The position numbers were made by a program, and so were the translations under genes. Shown here in pieces: positions 38,160-50,569 of a DNA stretch of 64,000 nt. How positions within the stretch are numbered: the first letter of the stretch is position 1; each line of letters opens with the position of its first letter. The notes under the pieces are model-generated. The model saw only the letters and a list, made by a program, of their open reading frames with translations. It had not been told where the DNA came from and ran no database searches. Origin of the DNA: Aquila chrysaetos chrysaetos (lineage: Eukaryota > Chordata > Aves > Accipitriformes > Accipitridae); the NCBI RefSeq assembly GCF_900496995.4, contig NC_044018.1, positions 28,178,858 through 28,242,857 on the forward strand. Reading direction: 5' to 3'.

Positions 38160-41100
38160 TCTCTACTTTACTTTTTTTAAGAAACCTGTTTATAAGTTTG
38201 CAAAATTAACTCTATTACATTAACCGCACATACTGAACAGCTACTTTCTATGGTCATTATTATATATACTCATGTGCACACACAGACATAGATTTACAGA
38301 CCTATTGATGGGAACTAGTTGAAATTCAGTGGCTGAATTTCCCTCCTCCCACACTCTCCCCTTTCACTCAGCTGCTGGAGGGCATCTCTGGAGTCCCTGG
38401 TTGGCTTAGTGCATGAAAGAACATGCTTTCTGGCTAAAAAAGCCTGTATCACAGAAGAGAAGAGATGACTGTCCCATGAAACAGTTCAGCAGTATTGCCA
38501 ACCTCAAAATCTGATGTGGTTCTCATGGCTGCTTTTTACAACGGTTGCCCACCTTTCCCTTGAAAAACACTTTCAGTGCAAACCTTGTGCCCATGGCATG
38601 CGGTTGCTCTCCCTCTGCAGCGGCAATTCCCAATGCTTAGTCCTGGCTGTTGTGCTTTCATCATGACACTACCATACCAATTCCACCCCATTACTCACAG
38701 CCCTAATAGTCCATCGGCCCCGAGTGTTAGCACAAAGTTGGTCAGATGATGCAAAAGTGCCTTACAAATTCCTATGCAAAAGAGGAACGTTACAAAGGAA
38801 GGTGGCGGACACCCGTGGTGTTTGGTATGAAACCTATTTGTCTCTTGCAAAATAAGACGGTAAATAAGAACTATGAAGGAGAGCTTCTTGGCTTAGGTCA
38901 CCTGGTAACACCATCGGAGTTTTTAAACGCAGATTTAAAAAAATCCAAACAGGCTGCCTTGTGCTGCTGCTGGCATGCTGCCTACTGCAGTCAAACATCC
39001 AGAAGTCACAGAAGCTCTGACTGAAAGGTGCATGCAGCTCTGCATCCAACGCCCAGGTTTTTCATTACACGAATAAAGAACTGCCCAGAATATGACAAAG
39101 TTGCCCTGAATGAAGCACCTGCATTTGCTGTCAGGGCACCAAGTGTGGCCAGTGCATCACAGCACACACAGGCAGGGCAGACATCCAGCTCTGGCTAGTA
39201 GGTAGCTCTCCATGTTCCTTGCATGAGACATTGCCTTTGGGAGAAATACTCTCTTCTGCTTAGCTTACTGCCATAACATCCCAACATCTTCTCATCAATA
39301 CTGGTGACGTGACCAACATTGGTCACCCACAGCTCATTTTTGTCCAGCAGAAAGACTGCGGAAGGAAGGTAAAGGTTTTGGCAAGGTCTTATCTGGCAGC
39401 ACTGCAAATGCAGATGGTGCATATGGGCAGTGACCACTGATGCTCCGGGAACGGCCTGGAAGGAACCTCAGGAATTAGCTTGTCCATCTTTTTGCCCCAA
39501 AGCAGCATAAATGGCCAGGGACAAGCCAGGCTGAGGGTGAAGAGCTACTGTGGAGCAAGGTTACTGGGAGGAAAGCAAGGTGCCCAGTGGCAATGGAAGG
39601 AGCCCAGACCATCATCTCTTCCCTGGTCCCCACAAATCCACCATCTGCTTTGATGTGGGAGCAGAATCAAGCTGCAGTTAAGAGACCGGGAACAGCCACC
39701 TTTGGAGGGCTGGACCCATGAAACCAGAGGGAGATGTCCCAGGGGCCTCATTAGCCATTTTAATGGTGACTGCACGGTCCCTTTCGCAAGGAGCCACAAA
39801 AACTGCCCAGCCTGCAGGGAGGGAGAGCATCAGCATGGCCAAGCCCTGCCAACCCCATTTTCTCAGGAGAGGGTCTTAAAAAATGGTTTTCTCACTGGGA
39901 GAAGGCAGACTTGGATGGCTGGGTTGTTACAGCTGGAATCATAACAGGAAGCTGGAAAAACCCCTAGGCTCTCCCTATCTGCACAGATGGCTTAACAGGT
40001 CCCAATTTAGTAAGGTGCTTAAGCAGAATTAATTTATTCTAATGCATCTGGGTACACGTAAATCTCAAAGGCATAAGTCTCATGGAAGCCACCACCATTC
40101 TAGGCATATTTAGGGCCAAGGACCTCAGGGCTTTCCCCAGTAAATCTGGGTATAAGCTGCTGCTTTAAAGCTTTGCTGAACACCGTCAGCCTGAAAACAG
40201 TGGTTTCATCTCTTCCTTGTAAAGAGGAACGTTAGTCCCTTTCTACAGCTTTTCAAACACTATCTGACCTGCAATCAGCCAGGACAAAGCATGGAGCCAT
40301 GAAGAAGGTCTCTACGAAGAAGGTCTCTATGAAGAAGGCATTTGCGTCTGACTTGAGCCAGTGCTGTGCATGTTTGAGTCCGATGAAATAAAAACCATTG
40401 CAGTCCTTCTTTTCAGAAGACCAAATCACATCAGAGTGCTTCCTCCTTTGAAGCTGATGTAACCAGTGCTCAGGGCTTCCACCATGTGACTGCGAACCAG
40501 CTTTGTGAAAGCTCAGCAGATGGAAACCACAAGCGCTGCCCTGAACCATCTCGCTCTGATGTGCAAGGCTGGGCACCTGGAAGAAGCCACTTCTTAGGGC
40601 TGTGAGGAGGAGCCAAAGGTTGAAGCGCAGGTTTGTTGCTTTCGATCCACGGGGAAACAGCCTGGCAGCACGTTGTACGTAAGAAGGGATCTCAGGGCTC
40701 GCAGCCGGTGGAGCAACGTGGATGGCTGTAACATGAGCGGCATTTTCCCTGCCTTCCAACAAGACTAGGGACTTGGAGGGTCTAGAGCCCTCAGATGGTG
40801 TATGTATCACCCATGTGGCAAGGCACTCTACGGTGGGTGGCCGAGCAGAGATAGGGAGGATAGCAGGGACCTGATCCGAACCAGATCCAGATTTCTCACA
40901 GCTGGAAAAACCGGCAAGTTGCTACCCTCAAGGATGAAGGGCCGAGTCTTTCTTGCCATGAAAAGGAGCTGGAGCCTCTCTCTGTGCTCCTGCTGGATAG
41001 CAGAGCTCAGAGCAGTGGCTGCTCCTGGTCACTATCCCCGATCCCTCGTCTCTGCCCCACCACAGCTGCACCAAGCCAGCGTGCAGGGCCGAGGCATACA

Positions 41101-42270
41101 GAAAGCAGGACTGCAGCCACTTGTGCTGGTAATCTGACAGCCTGGCTTCTCCCTGTTTTTCAGCTTGCCCGTGGTTATGCCCACCTAAAAGAGCTCATGA
41201 AGGTCATGTTGTACGGACCTACCTAAAGGCTAAGTGATGCTTTAGCCCATCCATGAATGCCCTGATCCCAGCGAGTGCCCCAGGTTTGGCTTCAGACCAC
41301 ACACCCAGTTGTCCTCTGCAATGCTTGCACCAACACTTCAGCGCCAAATAAAATAAATTTCCAAAATATTTCCCCATTTCACTTACTAGCAAGAGGTCTC
41401 AGTGCTTGGATTACCTCAGGCAGAGTGACATGAAGGATGCAGTGCCCAAAAGCTCATCTGTTTTCTCCAACTATCTCAATCTCACAAATGAAAGTACATC
41501 TCATTGCAAGACGTGCACCCTAATATACTCAGACCAATGCAGCTACAATGGAACTACTGCATGATTATAATTGCATACAGTATTTTATAGTTCATTTCAA
41601 CTCATTATGAGACCTATAAAAAAAAAAAAAAAAGGAAGATCTTTACCTGGAGAGACTCCACAAGTATTCTAAATAATCCTAATTCCTTTGCATTATTTTT
41701 AATTCAAGACAACCTATTTCAAGTTTACAATAGCACTGACTAGGAATCCTCCCAGAACCAGTTAATTTTCCCCCGGCAAAGATGCAAAGACTTCTTAGGG
41801 CAAGCTATGCAATCACTTGTGATTCTGTGATTAGACCCCTTTGTTAAGGCAAAAAAGGAACTTTATTTGTTTCCAAGGAAATTCAAAAATCTTTTTAAGA
41901 ATTTTAATTAAGATGGTATGGTACCTTCTCATTAACAGATATTACTAGAATAATTTAACGTCAAATAGGTGTGTCACAGGAATATGAGGAAAAAAGTTCA
42001 CTCTGGCTAACATTTCTCAACCTGTCTGTAACACTTTGCTTCACTTCTTTGTTGCATCTCCAGCTATCGTTTGCGCGAATTCGCCGTGTGTGCCAGTCAC
42101 ATCACACCCAGATACTAAACACAATCCTCACCTTCCCTAGGCACATAATTCAGAAATAAATCGCTGTCTGCAGCAAAGCATTTCCCAGAAATGCCTTATC
42201 TTCAATTCTGTATATTCTAAGGGGCCCAGCTGGACCAGTGCCTTGACTTCATGTGCATGAACCCCCAATT
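38160..42270. other. Intergenic region between pseudogene D and gene E, no supported gene
   Basis: It holds several open frames of 80-185 codons, none with domain features. The longest (minus strand, 40253-40810) contains the short 15-bp repeat at 40299-40343. A run of about 17 A bases lies at 41615-41632. I see no clear mobile element. Confidence 0.55.
40299..40343. repeat. Three copies of a 15-bp tandem repeat
   Basis: ATGAAGAAGGTCTCT, then ACGAAGAAGGTCTCT, then ATGAAGAAGGCATTT. It is a simple minisatellite-like triplication in intergenic DNA. Confidence 0.85.
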
Positions 42271-42284
42271 TGCCAGAGCATCCA

Positions 42285-42600
42285 TCCCATGACCGAATTC
42301 GTCCTCGGCACCACCTCGTGCAGTTCATGCTCCATTGAGACGGAAACCACCAACCCCAACCTGCTCCGCTTACCAGCACGCGAACCGGCAAACACGGCTG
42401 CAACCGAATTGCCTACGAGAGCTCTAGCCATACCCATGAGAGGAAGAAATGAATGCTTACGAGAATGCTCCCGACAACGTCGGTGCTGTGCTTTGACAGA
42501 TACGCCTTCCTTCTCCCCTATCGCCACCGGTCATTGCTCAAGAGCCAGCCCTGAGCTGGCGAGAGACCCTGGAAGAGGCGGCATCGCCACGACATTTTGC
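42285..42600. other. CpG-dense patch upstream of gene E
   Basis: About 23 CpG dinucleotides fall in roughly 300 bp, far more than in the surrounding AT-rich DNA. Long frames are open on both strands across it, which fits base composition rather than a gene. It sits 430-745 bp ahead of gene E's ATG and just upstream of the conserved promoter module. It could be a small regulatory island; I see no recognisable protein. Confidence 0.45.
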
Positions 42601-42679
42601 AGGAGGTCCTGAAACATAATTAAACGCTGTGGTGAAACCGAACCGTAAACAAGCCATGAATAAAAACCCCTTGAATTAT

Positions 42680-42862
42680 TTTGCTAAACTATAATTACAC
42701 AATAAGGAAGCAGATTAATTAAGTAAAATATAAGTCCTGAAACTGAAGCTTGCAAGCAAAGCAGTTTATTTTAATTTCCACATTATTTCGTATGAGATAG
42801 AAGTGTTTGCTGTGGGTTTAAAATGTTGGAAGCCATTCCTTGCTGCCAGGCAGACCAAACCC
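42680..42862 (+). promoter_or_regulatory. Conserved upstream module of the Cys-rich keratin genes (copy at gene E)
   Basis: Block 1 at 42680-42697 (TTTGCTAAACTATAATTA) is 349 bp before the ATG. Block 2 is at 42750-42767 (TTGCAAGCAAAGCAGTTT) and block 3 at 42840-42862 (TGCCAGGCAGACCAAACCC core). Order and spacing match gene C. Confidence 0.75.
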
Positions 42863-42906
42863 AGTGGATAAATTAAATTTTTGCATCTCAGGCACCTCCT
42901 GAAATG

Positions 42907-42914
42907 TATATAAG
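42907..42914 (+). promoter_or_regulatory. TATA box of gene E
   Basis: TATATAAG, 115 bp before the ATG, in a context (TATATAAGGAGAAGGG) similar to that of genes B and C. Confidence 0.8.
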
Positions 42915-43028
42915 GAGAAGGGCTCTGCCTCAGAGAAGCTAAAGGAGATCTCCTTCTTTTACTCCCTGCTCCTCTCTTGCTCTTCTGCTTTGCCGTTACC
43001 GCTTCACCTCCCGTCTCCCCCAGCCACC

Positions 43029-46000
43029 ATGAGTCGACAGTGTTACACCTCCAGCTCTCTCCTGGGAAGACGGGGCTTTTCCTCCGCGTCCGCCGTCTGC
43101 GGCCTCGGCAGGGGCAACAGCAGCTCGGCCTCCGTCTGCCAGCCGGTGGGACGGAGATGTGGAATTGGTGGCTTCAGCAGCCGGAGCGTCTGCGACCTGG
43201 GGAGAGGGCAAAGGATTTCCTTCGGTGGGAGCTGCCGCAGTGGGGTCTACGGCGGCGCTGGCGTCGGACGTTGCGGCGTGGCTTACGGCGGAGGCCGCTT
43301 TGGCGTGGGCACGGTCGTAGGGTTTGGTAACTGCGGAAGCTACGGGGGCCTGGGCAGCTACAGAGGTCTCGGGGACGGCGTGGCTATCGGAGGCTACGGT
43401 GGCGGCATTGGCATCGGCCTCGGCGGAGGTAGATCCGAAGGGATTCGGGGCGTCAGCATCCACCCGGAGCTCCTCAAGCCCCTCTGCGTGGGGGTCGACC
43501 CTGAGGAGTGCCAAGTGCGGACCCATGAGAAAGAGCAAATCAAGAATCTCAACAACCAGTTCGCCTGCTTCATTGACAAGGTGAGACCCTGATTCCCTCT
43601 GCGCAGGCTGCTTGTCTCATGTCTCTAGGCTCTGATGGATGGATTGTCTCTAGAGAGGCAATGTCGGTAGCTATTTCTCCTGGCACCCTGATATTGTAAA
43701 TGTTTCTGATAGACCATGGTGGTCCTGACCTGGAGACTGTTTGGATTTAAGCCTTGCACCAAGGCAACTGCACCAGTATTGCACCTTTCGATGGTCACCA
43801 GTCTGCTAAATAGCTAAATCAGGAGTGGCTCCGGGGATACAGTAAATCAAAACCTGTGAGAGAAGGGATGGAGACACGGAAATCTAAAAAGGCGAAATAG
43901 GAAGTTTCATTACAAATGTATAATCTGACATTGCTATCGCATCTCTATAAACTCCAAAGGACTTTGGCATTTTTAAAATAGTTTGTGTGCTTCATCAAGG
44001 AGATGTAGAAAGATAGATGTCTAGCTAAAATGAGATGAACAATTTTAACCTCTCTGTCCCTCCACTCTGTGAATGAAATGATTTGGTGATTTCCTAAACA
44101 GATGTAATTTATCATTGTTTCCTTAGCTAAGCCTAAGGGTTTTCATTACTGTTTAGAGATGTGTTATAGGAAATGATTTTTCAAATGGCAGAGAAACCTT
44201 TGCTCTGTCTGATCTTGATTTTCCTCGTGAGTTGTGCAGCTGGAAAAACCAAACCCACGTAAAAGGAGCAACTCCGCTTCCTCCCATTTGAAAAATGACT
44301 TATTCATGATGCATAAAGGTTCTCAAGTACTAGAGAGCTCTTTAATCTAGAAGTGAAAGGCATGATAAATATCCGTGGTTAAAGTTTAAATCAGATACAT
44401 TCAAATGAGATCCTGGATGGAGCTTTTAGTGCTCCAGAAGACTCATTAAGGTCCTCAGCCCGTCAGGGGAGGCAGTGGATCCTCCATCAGCCAGTTATCA
44501 GGGGAAGAGGTGGTGTTTGGCTGAATGGAGCTTTGGTCAAACAGATGATTGGCCTCAACACAGAGCAAACACACCAATGTTGTTCAGCCTGTGATATGAG
44601 TCCTGGGTGGGACCAGGTTTAGCTCAGAGAAGATGCTGGTCTCACTCAGGCTGCTGAGAAATCAGCACTTAACCATTTGCATTTCTGATTTTATTTTTAC
44701 TTTTTCCTTTTGGAAGTGGAGAAGCCCAAAGCGCTTTTGCCTGGGACAAGAGGGGATTGTATGACTCTCACATCTCTTGCTTCCCCAGGTCCGGCTGCTG
44801 GAGCAGCAGAACAAGGTGCTGACCACCAAGTGGGAGCTGCTGCAGCAGTATGTCCTCCCAGCTTCCAGGAGAAACCTGGAGCCCGTTTTCGAGAACTTCA
44901 TCTGCAACCTGAGGAAGCAGCTGGAGTGTGTGCTGGGGGAGCGAGAGAGGCTGGAAAATGAGGAGCGGTGCCTCAGGGACCTGGTTCAAGAGTACAAGTG
45001 CAAGTAAGTACTATGCAGAGAGAAGCTGCAGACGGCAGTATTTGCTGGCCTGAGCGGTGTTTCTGAGCGTGAAGCCAACACACTTGCACCAGATAGGTCC
45101 AAAAACTGGGGTACAGGGAGGGAGGCAGAGCAGGGTACACCAGTACTGGGCTGGTTTCCTGTACTGGAGTCCCACTGCTGCACCTCAGATGCTGGTGATA
45201 GACTGGGAGAGCTCTTCAACCACAGTGTTTCCTTAGGGAGAGGGACAGGGAACCACTCTCCCTCTCCCTAATGCTCCTGCACACTGTCGTGGTTTGCCAT
45301 ATCAAATCTCCCACATCATCTGTGCCTGTGGCTCCCCCACATCTCATGTCCCCGGTGCCATCTGTTCCCACAAAACCCTCAGCCTATTTGTCTCCAGCCC
45401 ACGCTTTATCCACATCGTCTCCGCTGGGGTTCGTTCTCTCTTCCCAGAGGGAATGTGGGAATTGGCTTTTTAATCTAAGCTGCAGATATTCCTTAATAGC
45501 TCCCCGTGTGCTCTGCTAAGCCATGAACCAGGACACTTTGTGGCTGGTGGTACACAGCACAGGATAAAAGAGTAATCCTTTCTCCAGAGATTATACAGTC
45601 AAGTATCTCAGACGTTTTTTTTTTTTCTCGCTGAGCCACCACCGAGGAGGTCAGACTCAGAATCATAGAATCATATTGTGAAAGCTCTAGGTCCCAATTA
45701 CTTGGTCATTATGCACTGGCTTTTCTTCCTATTGCACCTGTGAGTGTCAAAGGTTGCTCAAGCTCCTGACCTCCCTTGGGGCATTTTGGCCACAGTCTCC
45801 CCATAAACACTCAGCGCAGAGTCCTGGATGCTTCAGAAAAACATCACACAAAGCAGCAGGGCTAGAAGAAGCAATCCCAGCCTTCAGCTGAGTTACAGGG
45901 TTTTGCATTTCTAGTGGTTTGGCCTGATTTACTGCCATCTCACTCCAGCCACCGATACTGCTGGCGTGGACTATTTAAAACTGCTGAACAAAGCCCATTG

Positions 46001-49000
46001 GGGAGGAAAGAAATAGCAACAAAGCAAAAATCAAAAAGGAGGTACAAAGTGAATAGGGAGAGGCTCTGGTTTTAATCACGCTTCCCATTTTCTGCACTGG
46101 ACACTTGGGTGGTGGGGATGGGACCCCCGGGGCTCAGCATCCCATCCCTCTCCTTTCCTCCTGCAGATATGAAGATGAGATCAACAAGCGTACAGCTGCG
46201 GAGAATGAGTTTGTGGTCCTCAAGAAGGTGAGTCACACTAGGGACAACGTCGGCAAGACCAGCTGAGAGTGGCAGACGTGTGGGCAAAACCTGGGCATGG
46301 GGCCGGGGAGAGAACTGGGGAGTCCTGGCACCATGACACTGCCTGAGTTCTCATCAAGTAGCCCCAAAATAGAGGCAACCCAATGAATTTGGAGAACCCC
46401 TATCAGGTTAGCATGTTAGCATGTACAATGCAAACCCAGATAGTCTTAAGGGCTGGAGATAGTGAGGTTTCCTGCAAATCTAACAGAAAACATGGGCTTT
46501 GCCACAGTCCTTGTTTCTTCACCTCTTTTCACCAAATATGTGGTGTCTCTCCAGGATGTGGACTGTCTTTACCTGACCAAGGAGGAGCTGGAGGTGAGAG
46601 TGGGCCTTCTGCGGCAGCAGCTGGAGTTCCTGAAGTGCATCTACGCCGAGGTAAGAGCTCCCGGCTCCTGCTCTGCTGCCCCTGCGACGATGCATCATCT
46701 GCTGCCACCCTGAGCTCTTACAAAACTAAATGCGGGGAAAGGTGTCTTTTCTGAAAATTCTGAAACTGCATCCCAAAAATCTATATCTCTTTATATGTAT
46801 TTAATAACAACACTATTGCACACACTTCAGGAAGGCAAAGGGAGTCCTTGGTTATCTCCTGTATTGCTGGCTGCAAAGGGAGGAATCTTTTGCATGAAAA
46901 AGCCCCTCAAATTCTAATCCAAACCATCCCTGGGAACCACTGAGACATCTTACTCTTCAAAACCCAGAGATTTTTAGTGCTTCACTTTTTAAGCTACATT
47001 AGTCAAAATATTCTGGTGAAAGTTAACACTTTTGTCTAAAATGTAGCAAGTTTTTAACAAAACACACAGGGGACACTTTATATTTGCACCTTTTCTAGCC
47101 ATACAGCTCCCAGCAGTCTGTAGGCAATGGGGCCCAAAGCGCTCACCCCTGAGGGATTCACAGCCCAGAAAACTGCTGACACAGCCAAAAATGCTGAGTT
47201 GCAGTGAAGCAACTTGCTCCACCAGGATTCCCCACCCTTCCTTAGGGAATTGCATGCAGCAATCCCATGTTGTGCCACCAAAACAAGTCCCAGCTGCCAG
47301 CTCTTGCTGGAAACCAGTCACCCACCTGGAGAACCACATGCTCTAGTTGGGTGTTAATGGGAGAACCTCCCCCAACCCTCCACCTTCTCACCAGGCCCCT
47401 CTTTGCCAGGGGTACTGGCATGCCTGGCTTGGGCTGGTTGAGGGAAGGGGACTGACATACGATGGATCTTGCAGGAGAGAGCTCAGCTGGATTGCCAGCT
47501 GTGTGACACCTCTGTGATCGTGCAAATGGACAACAGCCGGGACCTGGACATGGAGGGCATCATCAAAAGTGTTGAGTGCTGCTACGAGGAGATTGCCCAG
47601 AAGAGCAAGGCTGAAGTGGAGGCTTTCTACCAAACCAGGGTGAGTACTCACACCACCAGCACAGATGGCAATGAAATCCCTTGGCCAACAAAACTCTGAG
47701 GACCATTTCTGTCCTCCATGACGCAACTTAAAGCCACTCCAAAGAGTGCATGCACTGTAGTTTGCTAAAGAGAGTCATGCCAAAAACCCCATCCCAACCT
47801 TAAAACTGTGGTTTGAGACTTTTCTGTAAAAACAGACCACAGCAGATCACAGTCTTGCTTCAGAGAGGTCTCCTCTGTGCACACCTGTCAGCAACACCAT
47901 CCTCTTCCCAAGGGGCAAATGCTTAGGACCTACCTCAGACTGTTGCCTTGGCTGGGCTGAGGTCATGTCTGGGTGCTTCCCCGGGAGCACCAACGTCAGT
48001 GCGGCTTCAGAGAGTCACCACCTTCCCTGGAAGGGGCGATTCAGGTGCATTAACGTCATCCTTTTTCTGCGCAATAGCTGGAGGAGCTCCACAGCAGCAG
48101 GGGCAAGTTCTGTGATGACCTGAGGAACAACCAGAGTGAGATAGCCGAGCTGAACCGGATGATCCAGAAGCTGCAGTGCGAGTCGGATAACGTGAAGAAA
48201 CAGGTAGGACAAAGGGTTGAATGTTGCATGGGCAGTGGGGCGTTCAACTTCTCCAGCAAAGGGTTTCATCCTCACCAGCTCCCACCGTGTTGGGCTGCAA
48301 AGAACCCCCCCGCCCCAGCTTATGCCTATATTTGTAGCTTCCCATCTGCTGTCGATACACAAAGAAGCAGATTTATTTCTCACTTAGCAAATAAGCAGAA
48401 GCCAGTTGGTCTGGCTATAACAGAAACGGTGTTTGCTGTATGCTTCCTATCGGGGTGCAGCCAACAGGTGCCCTCCCCTTCATCCCAAACAGCTTAGCCA
48501 TCATGTGTCTAGCCTAAATCTAGGCTCTCTGGCATTTCCTAGCTGAGAAACAAGGGTGTACATGAGCAACCCTGCAGAGATGCCTCTTAATATCACCACT
48601 GTCAACCCTCTTGCCCGTTAATGTCCACAGATTGCAGCTCTGCAAACGGCCATCTGTGATGCTGAGCAGCGGGGCGACTGTGCCCTCAAAGATGCCCGGC
48701 AGAAGCTGATCGACCTGCAGACTGCACTGCAGCAAGCCAAGGACAAGATGGCATGTTTGCTGAGAGACTACCAGGAGCTGCTGAACGTCAAGCTGGCCCT
48801 GGACATTGAGATTGCCACTTACAGAACACTACTGGAAGGAGAAGAGAGCAGGTAGGCGCATCCCTGGCTGCACCTTGTAATGACAGCTGGTGAAACCCCA
48901 CAGGAGGGGAGAGAGGCGGTAAGAAATGCTGGGTGGACGTAGCTCCCCATGGGTGCAGAGGGGAGCATCACCCTTTTTCTCCCTATTGGTACAGAAGGGA

Positions 49001-49841
49001 TCATTGCCCTTGTTTCCTCCTCATCCTCCCAGGGCAGCTGGATTGCAGCACACCGAGCATGCTGCTGTCAGATCCCCTGCTTGCGGTACAAAAAGAGGAT
49101 GGGATATTAAGATGCCTGTGGGATTTGGGGATCCAATCCTGCAGTGCTTCAGTGGGCAATTTGGATCAGCACCTCACACCTGGGTGCACAGAAATGCTGC
49201 AGTATGTGCAGGGTTTCTAAGGAGGCAATGGCTGCGCATCACATCTATTTGCTTGTGTATTTGAGGAATATTTCCCTAAATACATCTTTGAGACATTTAT
49301 TTTCTTAACAGGATATGTACCGGCAACCCTGTGAGCGTAGGTAAGCGTTCCCTTAATTTCCTTACGAGTCCTTTAAGCTTATAAGTTTCTTTATAAGCTG
49401 GGTTTTAGCTGCTCTGGGAGTGACTGAGCCTGTTTTAATCCCACAGCTGTGGTCAGCGGCGGTGGCACCGTTGGGGAGTGCCGATCCCTATCTGGAATTG
49501 GAGGGAAATGCGCCGTCAAGACAGGAGGGGCCGGTGCGGGGTTAGGGGTGGTCTCCTCCTTCGGCGTCGGCGGCGCCGGCTTTAGCACCCGGAGCGTAGA
49601 TTGCCTCCCCAGGGTTGGGGGTGGATTTGGGGCGAGGAGCGCGGTCAGCTGTGTGGGGCGAGAAGTCATCTCCGGTGCGGAGGGGGTGCAGTGCGCCACC
49701 GGCGTGGGCAACCTGGGGAACGTGATGTGCGCTGGCGTGGAGCAGTGCAGCCCAGCAGCCGTCATCATTCCCGGGGCAGGGGTCTGTGGCACCGGGAGCA
49801 GGTACAGCACAGCTGTGCGCGTGGTCAGAACAACCCGGTAG
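43029..49841 (+). CDS. Cysteine-rich (hair-keratin-like) type II keratin (gene E)
   Basis: Nine exons: 43029-43580, 44789-45003, 46167-46227, 46555-46650, 47475-47639, 48078-48203, 48631-48851, 49312-49340 and 49447-49841; 619 codons, stop TAG. The start sits in a strong Kozak context (GCCACCATGA) and begins [10 protein letters not shown]. The head, about 170 residues, is longer than in C because of a Gly/Tyr/Val region (residues about 70-140). It carries [18 protein letters not shown] and PLCVGVDP, with about ten Cys. The rod runs from about 171 ([19 protein letters not shown]) to 481 ([18 protein letters not shown]), canonical at both ends. The tail of about 138 residues has eight Cys, contains [11 protein letters not shown] and ends VRVVRTTR. 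Exons 1 and 9 are GC- and CpG-rich compared with the introns. It is the best-preserved member of the Cys-rich group and probably forms disulfide-linked filaments in hard cornified tissue. Confidence 0.94.
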
Positions 49842-49891
49842 AGACCGGAGGGCAGCAACACAACATATTTTAAAATAGTCAGCATTTCTGC

Positions 49892-49897
49892 AATAAA
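49892..49897 (+). terminator. Proximal poly(A) signal of gene E
   Basis: AATAAA in TTCTGCAATAAAACAG, only 51 bp after the stop, followed by a CT-rich stretch. Together with the distal signal it suggests two 3' UTR lengths. Confidence 0.5.
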
Positions 49898-50528
49898 ACA
49901 GTATTCCCCTTCCTTCTGACAGCTATAGGGATCACACAACCATGCGCTGCCCATGCCCATGCAATTAGGCTAGTCGCTCTGCCAAGAACTCTTTGCATGA
50001 CCAAAACCCACCTTCTCTTGCATGTCCTTCTTGGGGAAACTTACCCCCACGGTCTCAGCCAGGTGAAAGTTTCATTTCAGAGAGTCCACACCTGTCTTCA
50101 CGCATCATCTTGGCTCTTAAATCAGTCTTTTCTGCTTGACCCCTTTTCAGCAGGGATTTTCTTTCCCTAATGCAGCTATTGCAAAGGGATGAAAAATTTG
50201 GTCATCCCAACTTCAGAAAGAGAAGCCACATTTTAATTGTCCGAGATGGAGCTGCAGCTATTATTTAACTTCTCTAATGACACCAGAAAATCCCATTTTT
50301 CCTGTTTGCGAGAGGGTTGGTAATGCTTATGTAAATTGGTCCAAGTTGCTACACCAGGTTTGGTAGAGCAGATTTTAATTACACACCGATGAGCACCTTA
50401 TATTTCTGTAGTTAAATGCATGCGTTGTTTTTCCTGTGTGTGTACTAGATAAACGGATTTAAAGCTTTTAATGTGTAAGTGAACAGAGTTGATTATCCTT
50501 CGCTTACTCCAAACTTTCAGCTACCTTC

Positions 50529-50534
50529 AATAAA
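50529..50534 (+). terminator. Distal poly(A) signal of gene E
   Basis: AATAAA in CTTCAATAAACTACATGC, followed by TTTGCTTCACGGGTTTT. It is homologous in context and distance to the signal of gene C. Confidence 0.7.
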
Positions 50535-50569
50535 CTACATGCATAATTCACACTTTGCTTCACGGGTTT

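Noticed and set aside
40253-40810. 185-codon minus-strand frame between D and E
   Set aside because: There is no domain, and it includes a 15-bp triplicate whose translation (ETFF repeats) looks accidental.
41613-41632. A-run that could be a retroposon tail (also one near 33599)
   Set aside because: No element body, target-site duplication or internal promoter could be seen beside either run.
42990-43028. Upstream in-frame ATG of gene E (extra N-terminal residues [13 protein letters not shown])
   Set aside because: The ATG at 43029 has a GCCACC Kozak context and begins the family's MSRQ. The upstream stretch is CT-rich 5' UTR.
45658-45682. AGAATCATAGAATCAT, similar to the 3' end repeat of avian/reptilian CR1 LINEs
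   Set aside because: The sequence beside it does not match the CR1 3' region I know, so a 16-base match is too little to call an element.
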